DNA from: an uncultured Eubacterium sp.
GTDB lineage: Bacteria > Bacillota > Clostridia > Lachnospirales > Lachnospiraceae
Assembly (NCBI GenBank): GCA_910584345.1
Contig: CAJTZX010000006.1
Coordinates: 20,620 to 84,619 of the forward strand
Reading direction: 5' to 3'
DNA length: 64,000 bases
The position numbers were made by a program, and so were the translations under genes. Under the pieces are notes generated by a model. That model had not been told where the DNA came from. It saw only the letters and a program-made list of their open reading frames with translations, and ran no database searches. Positions 52,218-61,400 of this stretch are shown piece after piece (position 1 is the stretch's first letter; each line of letters begins with the position of its first letter).

Positions 52218-52246
52218 AGTATAGCATGTATCAAATAAAAAATCAA
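52218..52246 (-). promoter_or_regulatory. Promoter of queT
   Basis: TTGATT (52241-52246) and TATACT (52218-52223) are 17 bp apart on the minus strand. The start of transcription would be near 52211. Confidence 0.7.
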
Positions 52247-52479
52247 GAGATCACTTTGAAGCCTTTCTAAAATTTATCAACGGACAACAGATGCCATTAG
52301 GTTTGAACAATAACCATCTTGCACTTTATTCATCTAGTTCGTCTTGTGTGTGTCTTGCTCCAACTGCTTTTCTATGATAAAATCAAAAAATATGTTAAAA
52401 TCAGATAAAAGTACTGCATGAGGATATCAGGCAGCTGTCTGTATCATCATGAAAAAATATAATACAGGAGAAAAACACC
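52247..52479. other. Divergent intergenic region before the prolyl-tRNA editing gene
   Basis: AT-rich, with no gene. A weak plus-strand promoter candidate (TTGCTC then TAAAAT, 17 bp apart, near 52355-52385) precedes the plus-strand gene. An AGGAG site sits just before its ATG. Confidence 0.35.
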
Positions 52480-52971
52480 ATGAATAAAGCTGAAATCTAT
52501 GAATTTCTAAAAAGCAACGACATCTGGCATGACATTACGGAACACGCAGCAGTCTATCATATGTCGGATCTATCTGAAACTGCACTCCCCTTTCCGCAAT
52601 CAGATGCAAAAAATCTTTTTGTACGCGATGACAAAAGGCGTAATTATTATCTGATTACGGTCATGGGTGATAAACGTGTGAATTTAAAACAATTTCGGCA
52701 AAAAAACGGAACACGTCCACTCTCATTTGCCTCCGAACACGAACTAATGGATCTTATGGGGCTGATTCCCGGCGCCGTAACCCCATTCGGCATCTTAAAT
52801 GATACCGAATGCAGAATTCAGTGTTTTTTAGATGCATCCTTTCTAAACGCACCCGGTCTTATCGGTGTCCATCCGAATGACAATACGGCAACCGTCTATC
52901 TGAAAACAACGGATTTGATCCATATTCTGAAAGAACATGGCAACAGCGTTCATATCATCCAGATAGAATAA
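52480..52971 (+). CDS. Prolyl-tRNA editing domain protein (YbaK/ProX type)
   Basis: A 163-residue free-standing editing domain related to the ProRS insertion domain, which hydrolyses mischarged aminoacyl-tRNA such as Ala-tRNAPro. Visible features are NLFVRDDKRRNYYLI near residue 45 and KQFRQKNGTRPLSFAS near 70. GLIPGAVTPFGILND lies near 94 and IGVHPNDNTATV near 128. The length and motifs fit the PrdX/ProXp-ala group. AGGAG lies seven bases before the ATG. Confidence 0.9.
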   Translation: MNKAEIYEFLKSNDIWHDITEHAAVYHMSDLSETALPFPQSDAKNLFVRDDKRRNYYLITVMGDKRVNLKQFRQKNGTRPLSFASEHELMDLMGLIPGAVTPFGILNDTECRIQCFLDASFLNAPGLIGVHPNDNTATVYLKTTDLIHILKEHGNSVHIIQIE

Positions 52972-52994
52972 CCGATATTACGCTGTTACATTTG

Positions 52995-55145
52995 TTATGA
53001 CTGATATTCCTGTTTTAAATGAAACCGGCTGACCAACTCATGCAGACGATTGGACTGACCGGACAATTCAGCGCTTGTCTGTGCGCTGCTTTGTGCGGCA
53101 GAAGAATTTGACTGTACAACATTGCTGATCGCATCTACGTGATCTGTCAGCTTTTCCAATACGGCTTTCTGATTCTGCGAAGCGCTGCTGATCTTATCCA
53201 TAGCGCTTACAACCTCTTCTGAGCCGCTCATGACGGATTCCAAAGACCTGGCAGTATGGTCTGCGATTTCCATACCGTTCTCTACTGCACTTTGTGAAGT
53301 CTTGATTAAAGAAGCTGTCTGATTGACTGCTTCTGCACTTTTAGACGCCAGATCACGAATTTCATTTGCAACAACTGCAAAGCCTTTTCCTGCTTCCCCT
53401 GCTCTTGCAGCCTCAATGGAAGCATTTAAGGAAAGCAGATTTGTCTGTTCTGCAATATCTTCAATCGTCTTTACAATTTTTTCTATTTCACCGGAAGAAT
53501 GGCTGATTTCAGTCATTGCCTGTGTCAGATGGTTCATCTCTTTATTACTTTGCCTGATATTACGCCCAACTTCCGTAACTGCTGCATTTGCTGTCTGTGC
53601 ATCCGTTGCATTTGCAGCGACATCCCCGGACAGACTTTCGATCGAGGCTGCTAACTGTTCAATCGCTGCTGCCTGCTCTGCAGCGCCATCCGAAAGAATC
53701 TGCGCACCAGATGAAACATGCGCAGAACTGGCTGATACTTCATCTGCAGAACGTACGATTTCATGAAGCGTATCATTTAAAGACTGCGAGATCTTTTCAA
53801 TAGATGCCTGTATCGGAATAAAGTCACCGATATAATTTTGCGTAATTGCAATATCCATATGATTGTCTGCCATCTTAGACAATTGTTCAGAAATATCTTC
53901 CACATAATTACTTAACGCAGCGCTGATATGGTTAAACGCCTGCGAAAGTCTCCCAAGCTCATCTTCTGACTGGATGTCAATATGGATATTTAAATCCCCT
54001 TCTTCCAATCTGGCCGCTTTTTCTGTAATTACCTGAATCGGTTCCAAATATCTTTGTATCATGCGATTCACAGTGTGTAATAAAACAATTCCAAGCAGCA
54101 CTACGATAAACGTCAGCTTCCCGGTGCTTTCTAAAATAGCCCAGTAAAATTCTGTGCTGTTAACAGCCATATGTAACGTCCATTGCGTCTTTCCGCCTGT
54201 CGTCAGAGGAACCGTCACTGTCATGCCGCGTCTGCCCGTCCCAAAGTTTTTGCCGCCTTTCATAAGGAAACGGCTGTTCTCCTGATCGCCTTGCGGCATT
54301 TCACGCACCTTTTGCGCATAAGATTCCAGTTTTTCCAAGCCGGCATCCGTGGCCGCCAATCCCACTTTTTCTTCGTCGGAGGAATCCACCAATACGGTTC
54401 CGTCTTCTGCAAGCGCCGCCAAATGCGCTGTTTTGTAATCCGTACTGACTAATAACTGTTCCTGCATATGATCGAGTCCCACATCAACGCCGGTAACCCC
54501 AAGAAAATTTCCCTGTGCATCAAAGATTGGCGCAATAATGCTTATCATCATTATATTTTTTCCCATCAGCTCATACACATAAGGATCCATAATATACGGT
54601 TTTCCAGATTCTTTTATCTGCATATAATATTCTTTTGTATAATTGTCAAATGCATCCTCGTGTTTTTCGAATACATATCCAGTCTGTTCTTCATTGGGGT
54701 ATACGACAGATTCATATGCAATCTCTCTGTGATGGATACTATAAGGTTCTCCATTTTCATCCGCAATCGCATTCTGCTCAAAATAAGCAAACGCTGTCGG
54801 ATACCCTCCACCGCTTTCCAAAAGGCCCACAAGCGCAGTATCAATCGCCTGTCTTTGCTCCTTTGTGTCCAGTTGCGAAATATTTCGGAGAGATCCGGCA
54901 AAACCGACTACTTTTCCATAAGCGTTTTCAATATCATTTGCAACTAAAAAAGCATTTTCATAAGCGGCTGCGGCCAGCTTTTCCCGATTTACCTGAATCA
55001 ATGCTCTTGCAGCAAGAAAAGCAGACATCAAAATGGTCAGCAGAAAAATACCGGCAGTAATTACTGCCATTTTGGAAATAATCTTTTTGCTAAGACTGCT
55101 GTTATCAGCTTTTGGTGACTTAGCTTTCTTTTCTCTTTGTAACAT
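52995..55145 (-). CDS. Methyl-accepting chemotaxis protein with dCache sensor
   Basis: A 716-residue chemoreceptor. Membrane helices are at about 26-48 and 340-360. The large extracytoplasmic part between them looks like a double Cache sensor (DPYVYELMGKNIMMISIIAP, FLGVTGVDVGL). HAMP follows, then the signalling domain with IAEQTNLLSLNASIEAARAG. It stands alone, distant from the main chemotaxis block, and would signal through the same CheA/CheW. ATG 55145 follows AGGAG. Confidence 0.92.
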   Translation of the reverse strand: MLQREKKAKSPKADNSSLSKKIISKMAVITAGIFLLTILMSAFLAARALIQVNREKLAAAAYENAFLVANDIENAYGKVVGFAGSLRNISQLDTKEQRQAIDTALVGLLESGGGYPTAFAYFEQNAIADENGEPYSIHHREIAYESVVYPNEEQTGYVFEKHEDAFDNYTKEYYMQIKESGKPYIMDPYVYELMGKNIMMISIIAPIFDAQGNFLGVTGVDVGLDHMQEQLLVSTDYKTAHLAALAEDGTVLVDSSDEEKVGLAATDAGLEKLESYAQKVREMPQGDQENSRFLMKGGKNFGTGRRGMTVTVPLTTGGKTQWTLHMAVNSTEFYWAILESTGKLTFIVVLLGIVLLHTVNRMIQRYLEPIQVITEKAARLEEGDLNIHIDIQSEDELGRLSQAFNHISAALSNYVEDISEQLSKMADNHMDIAITQNYIGDFIPIQASIEKISQSLNDTLHEIVRSADEVSASSAHVSSGAQILSDGAAEQAAAIEQLAASIESLSGDVAANATDAQTANAAVTEVGRNIRQSNKEMNHLTQAMTEISHSSGEIEKIVKTIEDIAEQTNLLSLNASIEAARAGEAGKGFAVVANEIRDLASKSAEAVNQTASLIKTSQSAVENGMEIADHTARSLESVMSGSEEVVSAMDKISSASQNQKAVLEKLTDHVDAISNVVQSNSSAAQSSAQTSAELSGQSNRLHELVSRFHLKQEYQS

Positions 55146-55278
55146 AACATTTTCTCCTATAATATGATTATTTTGAAATGTATTTATAATAACTTTATTT
55201 TCCAGTGAAGTCAAATGCTTGTTGTATTTTTATCCATAGCAGTAACCACTTAAGCAGCCTTGCCTATACCTTTCATAA

Positions 55279-55767
55279 AAAAACCGGAAAAATCACCCTA
55301 AATCTGCTCAGCCTTCCGCACTCACGGAAAAAGAAAAGCAAAGAGAACGGGCAAACAAAGAAATCACCCGTCTTGCATCAGAATTTTTAAAGACTGTTAC
55401 ACCGGAAAATATTAACAACGTGTGCGAATTAGATGATTTTCAGACTTGTGTGCCGGATAAAAACGGCGTATTCACTTACTCCTTCCGCATCGGTGACAGC
55501 GATACCGGATATCATACTGAAAAAATAGACGACTGTTTTAACGACAAGACACCAGGAGTTTTAAACATCTCTGATGGTTTTGGTCTTGGCAGCAGAACCG
55601 ATCATTACTATAAAATAGAAAGTATAACGTTTACGACTTATATGATGAATGAAGATGGCACTGTCACAAGAAGCGCCTATCGACCAAACAGCAAATCGGT
55701 CAAAAAAATAAAAGCGAAATGCAAGGCCAATCTGAAACAAAATGATGATACGCTGAAAGAACATTAG
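55279..55767 (+). pseudogene. 5'-truncated remnant of a hypothetical protein gene
   Basis: The frame is open from 55279 and reads as protein-like sequence (NHPKSAQPSALTEKEK then LASEFLKTVTPENINNVCEL). It has no ATG, GTG or TTG until GTG 55420, which would cut into the conserved-looking part. The remainder, to 55767, includes VPDKNGVFTYSFRIGDS and a Lys-rich end. The beginning of the gene (probably a signal peptide) seems lost. If GTG 55420 is used, a 115-residue protein is possible, but no ribosome site precedes it. Confidence 0.5.
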
Positions 55768-55788
55768 AAAAATCATTGCGCTTAAAAT

Positions 55789-55820
55789 CTTTCAGTCCTG
55801 CCAAATGGCGGGACTGAAAG
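55789..55820. terminator. Hairpin after the truncated gene
   Basis: CTTTCAGTCCTGCC (55789-55802) pairs with GGCGGGACTGAAAG (55807-55820) with one mismatch around a four-base loop. On the minus strand ATTTTAAG follows; on the plus strand no T-run is present. Confidence 0.55.
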
Positions 55821-55931
55821 CAAATCAGTTACTTTGTTGAGCATTGTCTCCTCGAACACCCCCTTTTTAATACCTGTAAAAACGATATTTTGGATTGTTG
55901 TTTCATATACTGTAAACAGATTTCGTTTGTA
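55821..55931. other. Intergenic stretch without recognisable features
   Basis: AT-rich sequence between the hairpin and repeat R1 copy C. Nothing supported on either strand. Confidence 0.4.
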
Positions 55932-56072
55932 TTAACAGTCAATGTCATTTACTTGACGGATTCCCGAAAGACTCTGCATCTGGCGAACATTATAATTTAC
56001 AATCTCAATAACTTTTTCCTCTTGAAATCCAGTTTTAACCTTAAGTTGTTGTAATAACTGTTCATAAAACAT
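55932..56072 (-). CDS. Possible 46-residue protein ending in repeat R1
   Basis: A short minus-strand frame starts 12 nt after the stop of the 158-residue gene. It reads MFYEQLLQQLKVKTGFQEEK and then VIEIVNYNVRQMQS. Its last 18 codons lie in repeat R1 copy C. The first half has natural protein composition. There is no clear ribosome site, so it could be made by coupling or be the decayed end of a longer gene. Confidence 0.3.
   Translation of the reverse strand: MFYEQLLQQLKVKTGFQEEKVIEIVNYNVRQMQSLSGIRQVNDIDC
55940..55985. repeat. Dispersed repeat R1, copy C
   Basis: CAATGTCATTTACTTGACGG then ATTCCCGAAAGACTCTGC and ATCTGGCG; nearly identical to copy B at 43664. Confidence 0.7.
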
Positions 56073-56083
56073 AAATCCGAATC

Positions 56084-56560
56084 TTATATACCCACATCTT
56101 CCAATATTTTTCTCAATTCATTCTTATTCAACGGCTGGCTGAAATCTATCTTCAAATCCTGCAGATTTCTTCGTAAATGATCCTGCATATTGAAACTAAA
56201 ATAAGATAACAGTAATTCTTTCGTTACATCCGCAGGACGCAGCATTTGGATGGAACTGACTCCTTCTAGAACAAGTAAACTTTCTAATAAGTCAACATCA
56301 TTGGCAAATGCCGTATTGATTAATATGGATTCAATCACTTGCGGCTCCTGCCCTTCTCTTACCAATGTCAGCCCTTTGCCAAGCATAGGAAAATTTATAA
56401 TATTGTACTCATAGTCCTCGATCTTGGATATACCTTCCCTGACAACATTTTGATTAATTTCAAGTATTGTCCGAAGCATTTGGATTTGCTTTAACTGGTT
56501 TTTTTCTGAAAAATCTTTTTTTAAATAACGATATAGCGCAAGCATTATTTCTGTCTTCAT
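56084..56560 (-). CDS. Hypothetical protein (158 residues)
   Basis: A soluble, mostly helical protein with no membrane segment. The middle (LTLVREGQEPQVIESILINT) is moderately hydrophobic, and the C-terminus is charged (LNKNELRKILEDVG). AAAGGATGATGAT precedes the ATG with good spacing. I do not recognise a family. The neighbouring genes give no clue. Confidence 0.65.
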   Translation of the reverse strand: MKTEIMLALYRYLKKDFSEKNQLKQIQMLRTILEINQNVVREGISKIEDYEYNIINFPMLGKGLTLVREGQEPQVIESILINTAFANDVDLLESLLVLEGVSSIQMLRPADVTKELLLSYFSFNMQDHLRRNLQDLKIDFSQPLNKNELRKILEDVGI

Positions 56561-56871
56561 ATCATCATCCTTTTCTAATTACTTAATTTATGAAGTTAGG
56601 ATCGAAACCTTCCATTATCTGAAAGCATATGAAACGATTTTGTAACAGTTTTATAGATTATCTGAACCGTTCCATGATTTCTGTTTTTTATTAAATATCT
56701 TATCACAATACATTGCATTTTACTATCTATATCCTTATAATAAAATACAAAGCATTTGTATTTGTGGCTACTATTCAGATAAAACCCATTGACCGGTTAC
56801 CTATTTATCACACCCATTTGCAATAGATTTTCATAAAAATACACTCTATCATCTTTAAAACGAGGTATGCT
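56561..56871. other. Divergent intergenic region before the MutS-like gene
   Basis: Contains a perfect inverted repeat, AAATACAAA (56743-56751) and TTTGTATTT (56755-56763), which could be an operator. TTGCAA then TACACT near 56819-56847, 16 bp apart, could be the plus-strand promoter. GAGG precedes the MutS-like ATG by six bases. No gene is seen. Confidence 0.4.
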
Positions 56872-58662
56872 ATGTATCAAACATATTTACAAGACTGTCA
56901 AAAGCAATCCATCCGTCTTCATAACCAATGCAGAAAGATTTCTTTTTGGCGCATGATTACAGCTGCCGCCGCAGCTGCATTTTTCTCATTCGGATATGCA
57001 AAGTCCTTCTCTTTTTGCTATCTGTTGTGTGCCGCAGCTGTGCTTTGTTTTCTATTTCTTGTGAAGGTAACTAATCAAAAGAAAGACAGACTGTCTGATC
57101 TGTCTGATTTTGAATCTGTTATCCATGATTATGAAGCAAGGCTTGACGATGGCTGGAAACAATTTTCCATAGATGGATCTCAAATGCATGCATATGCCAT
57201 GCCACATGCCAGTGATTTGGATCTTTTGGGAAAGCATTCATTATTTCAATATATTTGCACGGCCAGTACTGTATTTGGGCAAGAGCAGCTTGCCCGTTTG
57301 CTGACGCAGCCGGATTTGGACGTTGCTTTCATTCCAAGCCGCCAGCAGGCAGTAAAAGAACTGACACAAAAAACCGATTTTACTCTGCATTTTGAAGCAT
57401 CGGCAAGAAATTTAAGAACGGTTTCCTATGACGAAAGCAAAAAAAATCTGGATGATTTTTTTCATGCCTTAGAACAGGAAAGCAACACGTCATTGTTAAA
57501 GAGCCTCACGATTGATATCGTTCCTTTCCTGACATTGGCTTTTTTCTTCTGTTATTTATGCGGCATTCAACAAGATTTTACATTTTCCTGTTTCATGGTA
57601 TGCGCAATGCTCCAGCTTTTTGCTGCTTTTCTTGCAAACAGGCATATCAGCAGGCTGCTTGCGCCCGTATATAAAATGAACCAGACACTTACACCATACC
57701 GCAAACTGATCGATTTACTGACACAAGAGTCATTTGACAGCCCTTATCTGCAGCAGCTTCAGCAATCGCTTTCACAAAAGGAAAACGCGGCTTCGGCGTT
57801 TAAAGAGCTTGCATCCATTGCTGACGCTGTCGTTTTACGTCATAATGTCTATGCCTGGCTTCTTCTCAACAGTCTGTTTTGTTATGATTTTCACTGTATC
57901 AAACGATACCGCAAATGGCAGACCGCATATCGGCATACTTTACGCATATGGCTGGAAGTAATTGGAACTGTCGAAGCTTTCATCAGCCTTGGTGTCGTCG
58001 CACGTACCAGACAGACATATACACTGCCGCAAATTTTAGATATCGGCAAACCGGTCTTGTCTGCCTGCGCATTAAAACATCCTCTTTTAAAAGAGCAGGC
58101 TGCAGTCGATAATGACTTTGACTTGACACATCAGACCTGTATTATTACCGGCTCTAATATGTCAGGAAAAACTACCTTTATGCGTACGATTGGTGTGAAT
58201 CTGGCGCTTGCTTATGCCGGAGGATTCTGCGCTGCTTCTGATTTCTGCGCCTCCTATATGAAAATCTGTACCTCTATGCGTACGTCAGATAGCGTCAATG
58301 AAGGCATTTCTTCCTTTTATGCCGAACTGCTGCGTATGCAAAACATTATGGAAACAAGCAGAAAACAGCAGCCAATGATCGCTTTTATCGATGAAATCTA
58401 TAAAGGTACCAATTCCAAAGACCGGATTTTAGCAGCAAGGGAGACCGTTAGAAATCTTGCAAAGCCTTATATTCTGACAATCCTTACTACGCATGACCTG
58501 GAGTTATGTGACTTAGAACATGACAGTGATATTGATGCAGTCAATTACTATTTCACCGAACGATACAGTCAAAATGAGATTTTATTTGATTACAAGATCA
58601 AAAAAGGACGTTGCAGTACTACCAATGCATATTATTTACTGCATATGGCTGGTATTTTATAG
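56872..58662 (+). CDS. Membrane-anchored MutS-family ATPase
   Basis: A 596-residue protein with the MutS core and ATPase domains but no mismatch-binding domain. Walker A is GSNMSGKTTFMRTIGVN near residue 424, Walker B is MIAFIDEIYKGTNSKDR near 502, and ILTTHD near 541 is the H-loop. Four hydrophobic helices lie in the first half (about 25-45, 48-66, 210-230 and 236-256), so it is probably a membrane protein. Such MutS-like proteins are common in Firmicutes, but their role is unknown and need not be mismatch repair. Confidence 0.85.
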   Translation: MYQTYLQDCQKQSIRLHNQCRKISFWRMITAAAAAAFFSFGYAKSFSFCYLLCAAAVLCFLFLVKVTNQKKDRLSDLSDFESVIHDYEARLDDGWKQFSIDGSQMHAYAMPHASDLDLLGKHSLFQYICTASTVFGQEQLARLLTQPDLDVAFIPSRQQAVKELTQKTDFTLHFEASARNLRTVSYDESKKNLDDFFHALEQESNTSLLKSLTIDIVPFLTLAFFFCYLCGIQQDFTFSCFMVCAMLQLFAAFLANRHISRLLAPVYKMNQTLTPYRKLIDLLTQESFDSPYLQQLQQSLSQKENAASAFKELASIADAVVLRHNVYAWLLLNSLFCYDFHCIKRYRKWQTAYRHTLRIWLEVIGTVEAFISLGVVARTRQTYTLPQILDIGKPVLSACALKHPLLKEQAAVDNDFDLTHQTCIITGSNMSGKTTFMRTIGVNLALAYAGGFCAASDFCASYMKICTSMRTSDSVNEGISSFYAELLRMQNIMETSRKQQPMIAFIDEIYKGTNSKDRILAARETVRNLAKPYILTILTTHDLELCDLEHDSDIDAVNYYFTERYSQNEILFDYKIKKGRCSTTNAYYLLHMAGIL

Positions 58663-58663
58663 T

Positions 58664-58701
58664 AAAAAAACTGTGGATATTTTCATGTCCACAGTTTTTT
58701 T
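58664..58701. terminator. Bidirectional terminator between MutS-like gene and pnp
   Basis: AAAAAAACTGTGGA (58664-58677) pairs perfectly with TCCACAGTTTTTTT (58688-58701). A-tract and T-tract flank the stem, serving both convergent genes. Confidence 0.85.
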
Positions 58702-58709
58702 ACTATTTT

Positions 58710-60803
58710 TTAGTTGTCTTTTGGCACATCTTTCATACTAAAGCTGACACGTCCCATCTTATCTTTTCCAAGGCAGACAACAGTAACCATATCTCCTAAT
58801 GTGAGTACATCCTCCACGTGATTGATTCTTCCTTTTGTAATCTTAGAAATATGCACCATACCTTCTTTGCCTGGAGCAAACTCGATAAATGCGCCAAACT
58901 CTTTGATACTAATAACTTTTCCTTTGAAAATCTGACCTTCTTCAAAGTTTGTTGTAATGATTTCTATCATTTCCACAGCTTTTTGCATCATCAGCCTATC
59001 TGTGCCGCAAATAGATACAGCACCTTCATCATTAATATCTATCTTAACTCCGGTACGTTCAATGATCTCATTAATCGTCTTACCTCTTTGTCCTACAACA
59101 TCGCCGATTTTCATCGGATCAATTTGAATCTGTATAATCTTTGGCGCAAGCGGCGCTACTTCCTTACGCGGCTCTGCAATGGCTTTTGACATAACTTCAT
59201 CCATAATGTAAAGCCTTGCTTCTCTTGTCCGTGCAATGGCTTCTTCTACGATCGGTCTGGTCAGACCATGGATTTTAATATCCATCTGGATAGCTGTAAT
59301 GCCATCATGTGTTCCGGTTACTTTAAAATCCATATCTCCAAAGAAATCTTCCAATCCCTGAATATCCGTCAGCACTACATAATCGTCGTCCGTATCACCT
59401 GTAACAAGACCGCAGGAAATGCCGGCTACCATTTTTTTAATCGGCACTCCGGCCGCCATCAACGACAGACAAGAAGCGCAGGTCGATGCCATGGATGTAG
59501 AACCATTGGATTCAAAAGTCTCGGAAACAGCACGAATCGCATATGGAAACTCTTCTACAGATGGCAATACCGGAACTAATGCTTTTTCTGCCAGCGCACC
59601 ATGTCCAATCTCACGACGTCCCGGCCCTCTGGACGGCTTTGTCTCGCCGACCGAATAAGACGGGAAATTATAATGGTGCATATATCGTTTTAAAACAATA
59701 TTTTCATCCAGCCCGTCTACTTTTTGTACTTCAGACATTGGCGCAAGCGTTACAATATCGCAGATCTGTGTCTGTCCGCGTGTAAACATTGCAGAACCAT
59801 GCACTCTTGGTATTAAATCAATCTCAGCTGCCAGTGGTCGGATCTGATTGATCTTACGTCCATCTGGGCGTCTGTGGTCTTTTAATATCATCTTTCGAAC
59901 TGTCTTTTTCTGATATTGATAAACTGCTTCTCCAAGTACAGCCAGCCACTCCTCGTTTTCTGCAAACGCCTCTTCAAATCTTTCCGTAACCTTACGAATA
60001 TTTTCTTCACGTTCCTGTTTTTGATCTGTGAAGACTGCCTCTTCCATCTCCTGCGGCGTTACAATTTCTTTCATAGCAGCAAACATTTCTTCTGAAATAG
60101 CGCAGCTTGTATATTCATGCTTTGGTTTTCCAACCTCAGCAACAATTTTATTAATAAAATCATTAATCGTCTGATTAATGTCATGTGCCATATAAATGGC
60201 TTCCAGCATCTTTGCTTCCGGGATTTCGTTTGCTCCAGCTTCGATCATAATGACTTTTTCCATCGTCGATGCGACCGTAAGCTGCAGATCACCTTCATCC
60301 CACTCCTGCTGAGACGGATTTACGATATACTTCCCGTCCACCATTCCAATCTGCGTCATCGCACACGGTCCGCAAAACGGAATATCCGAAATGCAGGCAG
60401 AAATTGCTGCTCCTAACATTGCGGTAATTTCCGGACGGCACAGTGGATCCACGCTCATAACCATATTATTTAATGTAACATCGTTGCGGTAATCTTTTGG
60501 GAACAACGGGCGCATTGGACGATCGATCACACGGGAAGTTAAAATCGCATTTTCAGACGCTTTTCCTTCCCGCTTGTTAAAACCGCCTGGTATCTTTCCT
60601 ACGGCATATTGTTTTTCTTCATACTCTACGCTTAACGGGAAAAAATCAATCCCATCTCTTGGTTTGTCAGATGCAGTTGCAGTGGAAAGCACCGTCGTCT
60701 CACCATACCGTATCAGCGCCGCACCATTTGCCTGCGCACATACACGGCCGATTTCAACGGTAAATGTCTTTCCGCCGATTTCCATAGAATAACTATTATA
60801 CAT
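58710..60803 (-). CDS. pnp: Polyribonucleotide nucleotidyltransferase
   Basis: PNPase degrades RNA from the 3' end using phosphate. The 697-residue protein has two RNase PH domains; the second begins with DHRRPDGRKINQIRPL near residue 308 and carries GTGDTDDD-like catalytic sequence (LVTGDTDDDYVVL). A KH domain (about 550-610) and a C-terminal S1 domain with SIKEFGAFIEFAPGKEGMVH follow. It lies downstream of rpsO, with a long hairpin between them, as in many bacteria. Confidence 0.96.
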   Translation of the reverse strand: MYNSYSMEIGGKTFTVEIGRVCAQANGAALIRYGETTVLSTATASDKPRDGIDFFPLSVEYEEKQYAVGKIPGGFNKREGKASENAILTSRVIDRPMRPLFPKDYRNDVTLNNMVMSVDPLCRPEITAMLGAAISACISDIPFCGPCAMTQIGMVDGKYIVNPSQQEWDEGDLQLTVASTMEKVIMIEAGANEIPEAKMLEAIYMAHDINQTINDFINKIVAEVGKPKHEYTSCAISEEMFAAMKEIVTPQEMEEAVFTDQKQEREENIRKVTERFEEAFAENEEWLAVLGEAVYQYQKKTVRKMILKDHRRPDGRKINQIRPLAAEIDLIPRVHGSAMFTRGQTQICDIVTLAPMSEVQKVDGLDENIVLKRYMHHYNFPSYSVGETKPSRGPGRREIGHGALAEKALVPVLPSVEEFPYAIRAVSETFESNGSTSMASTCASCLSLMAAGVPIKKMVAGISCGLVTGDTDDDYVVLTDIQGLEDFFGDMDFKVTGTHDGITAIQMDIKIHGLTRPIVEEAIARTREARLYIMDEVMSKAIAEPRKEVAPLAPKIIQIQIDPMKIGDVVGQRGKTINEIIERTGVKIDINDEGAVSICGTDRLMMQKAVEMIEIITTNFEEGQIFKGKVISIKEFGAFIEFAPGKEGMVHISKITKGRINHVEDVLTLGDMVTVVCLGKDKMGRVSFSMKDVPKDN

Positions 60804-60823
60804 TTCTTTTCTCCTTTTTTATT

Positions 60824-60885
60824 GGTTTGGGTGTCAGAAGGAAACTGCCGAAGCACATCAGCAGCTTCCTTTTAACACCCCAACC
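60824..60885 (-). promoter_or_regulatory. Long imperfect hairpin between rpsO and pnp
   Basis: GGTTTGGGTGT and AAGGAA with CTGC pair with GCAG, TTCCTT and ACACCCCAACC through small internal loops, giving about 20 paired bases. Long stems in this position are RNase III sites that control pnp in other bacteria; that role is inferred here. Confidence 0.55.
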
Positions 60886-60921
60886 GTATAATTTTTTACC
60901 TTGAAGTTTTCACATTCCTAA

Positions 60922-60948
60922 AAAAGAGCGGAAAAACTCCGCTCTTTT
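60922..60948 (-). terminator. Terminator after rpsO
   Basis: AAAAGAGCGGA pairs with TCCGCTCTTTT around a five-base loop; TTTTTT follows on the minus strand. It may be partial, letting some transcription reach pnp. Confidence 0.8.
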
Positions 60949-60957
60949 CATACAGAA

Positions 60958-61224
60958 TTATTTTCTTAATCCTAAGCGCTTAATCAAAGTACGGTATCTT
61001 TCGATATCACTCTTCTTAAGATAAGCCAGAAGTCCTCTTCTTTGACCAACCATCTTCAAAAGTCCCCTTCTGGAATGGTGATCCTTCTGGTTTACTTTTA
61101 AATGCTCGGTCAGCTCATTGATACGCTCTGTCAAAAGTGCGATCTGTACTTCCGGTGAACCTGTGTCGCCTGGCTTATTGCCATACTCTTTAATAATCGT
61201 TTCTTTCTTTTCTTTTGATAACAT
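60958..61224 (-). CDS. rpsO: Ribosomal protein S15
   Basis: An 88-residue protein with the S15 signature KPGDTGSPEVQIALLTERIN and HHSRRGLLKMVGQRRGLLAYL. S15 binds 16S rRNA early in 30S assembly. ATG 61224 is preceded by GGAGG; five further open codons upstream lack a site. It lies between the NlpC/P60 gene and pnp. Confidence 0.97.
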   Translation of the reverse strand: MLSKEKKETIIKEYGNKPGDTGSPEVQIALLTERINELTEHLKVNQKDHHSRRGLLKMVGQRRGLLAYLKKSDIERYRTLIKRLGLRK

Positions 61225-61320
61225 GAAAATGTCCTCCATCTATTTTATAATCGCCCGATAACACATGATACTCAGTAAAAGGTCGGAGCCTCCATCTACC
61301 GAATATGGGCTTACTCATGC
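61225..61320 (-). promoter_or_regulatory. rpsO leader, possible S15 autoregulatory region
   Basis: About 95 nt of leader with short GC-rich complementary stretches (GGAGG with CTCC, TCGG with CCGA) follow the promoter. S15 leaders in Gram-positive bacteria often bind S15; this one has not been matched to a known structure. Confidence 0.3.
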
Positions 61321-61326
61321 CTTTCC

Positions 61327-61355
61327 AATATAGCATACCTGCCAGTTGTTGTAAA
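61327..61355 (-). promoter_or_regulatory. Promoter of rpsO
   Basis: TTTACA (61350-61355) and TATATT (61327-61332) are 17 bp apart on the minus strand; each box matches consensus at five of six positions. Confidence 0.65.
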
Positions 61356-61400
61356 CTGTTTTTTTCTAAAATGCATAAGATTTCATACGGTACAGGTTAC

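Noticed and set aside
52940..52988. AACAGCG/CGCTGTT hairpin after the prolyl-tRNA editing gene as terminator
   Set aside because: The loop of about 35 nt includes the stop codon and no T-run follows; too weak to call.
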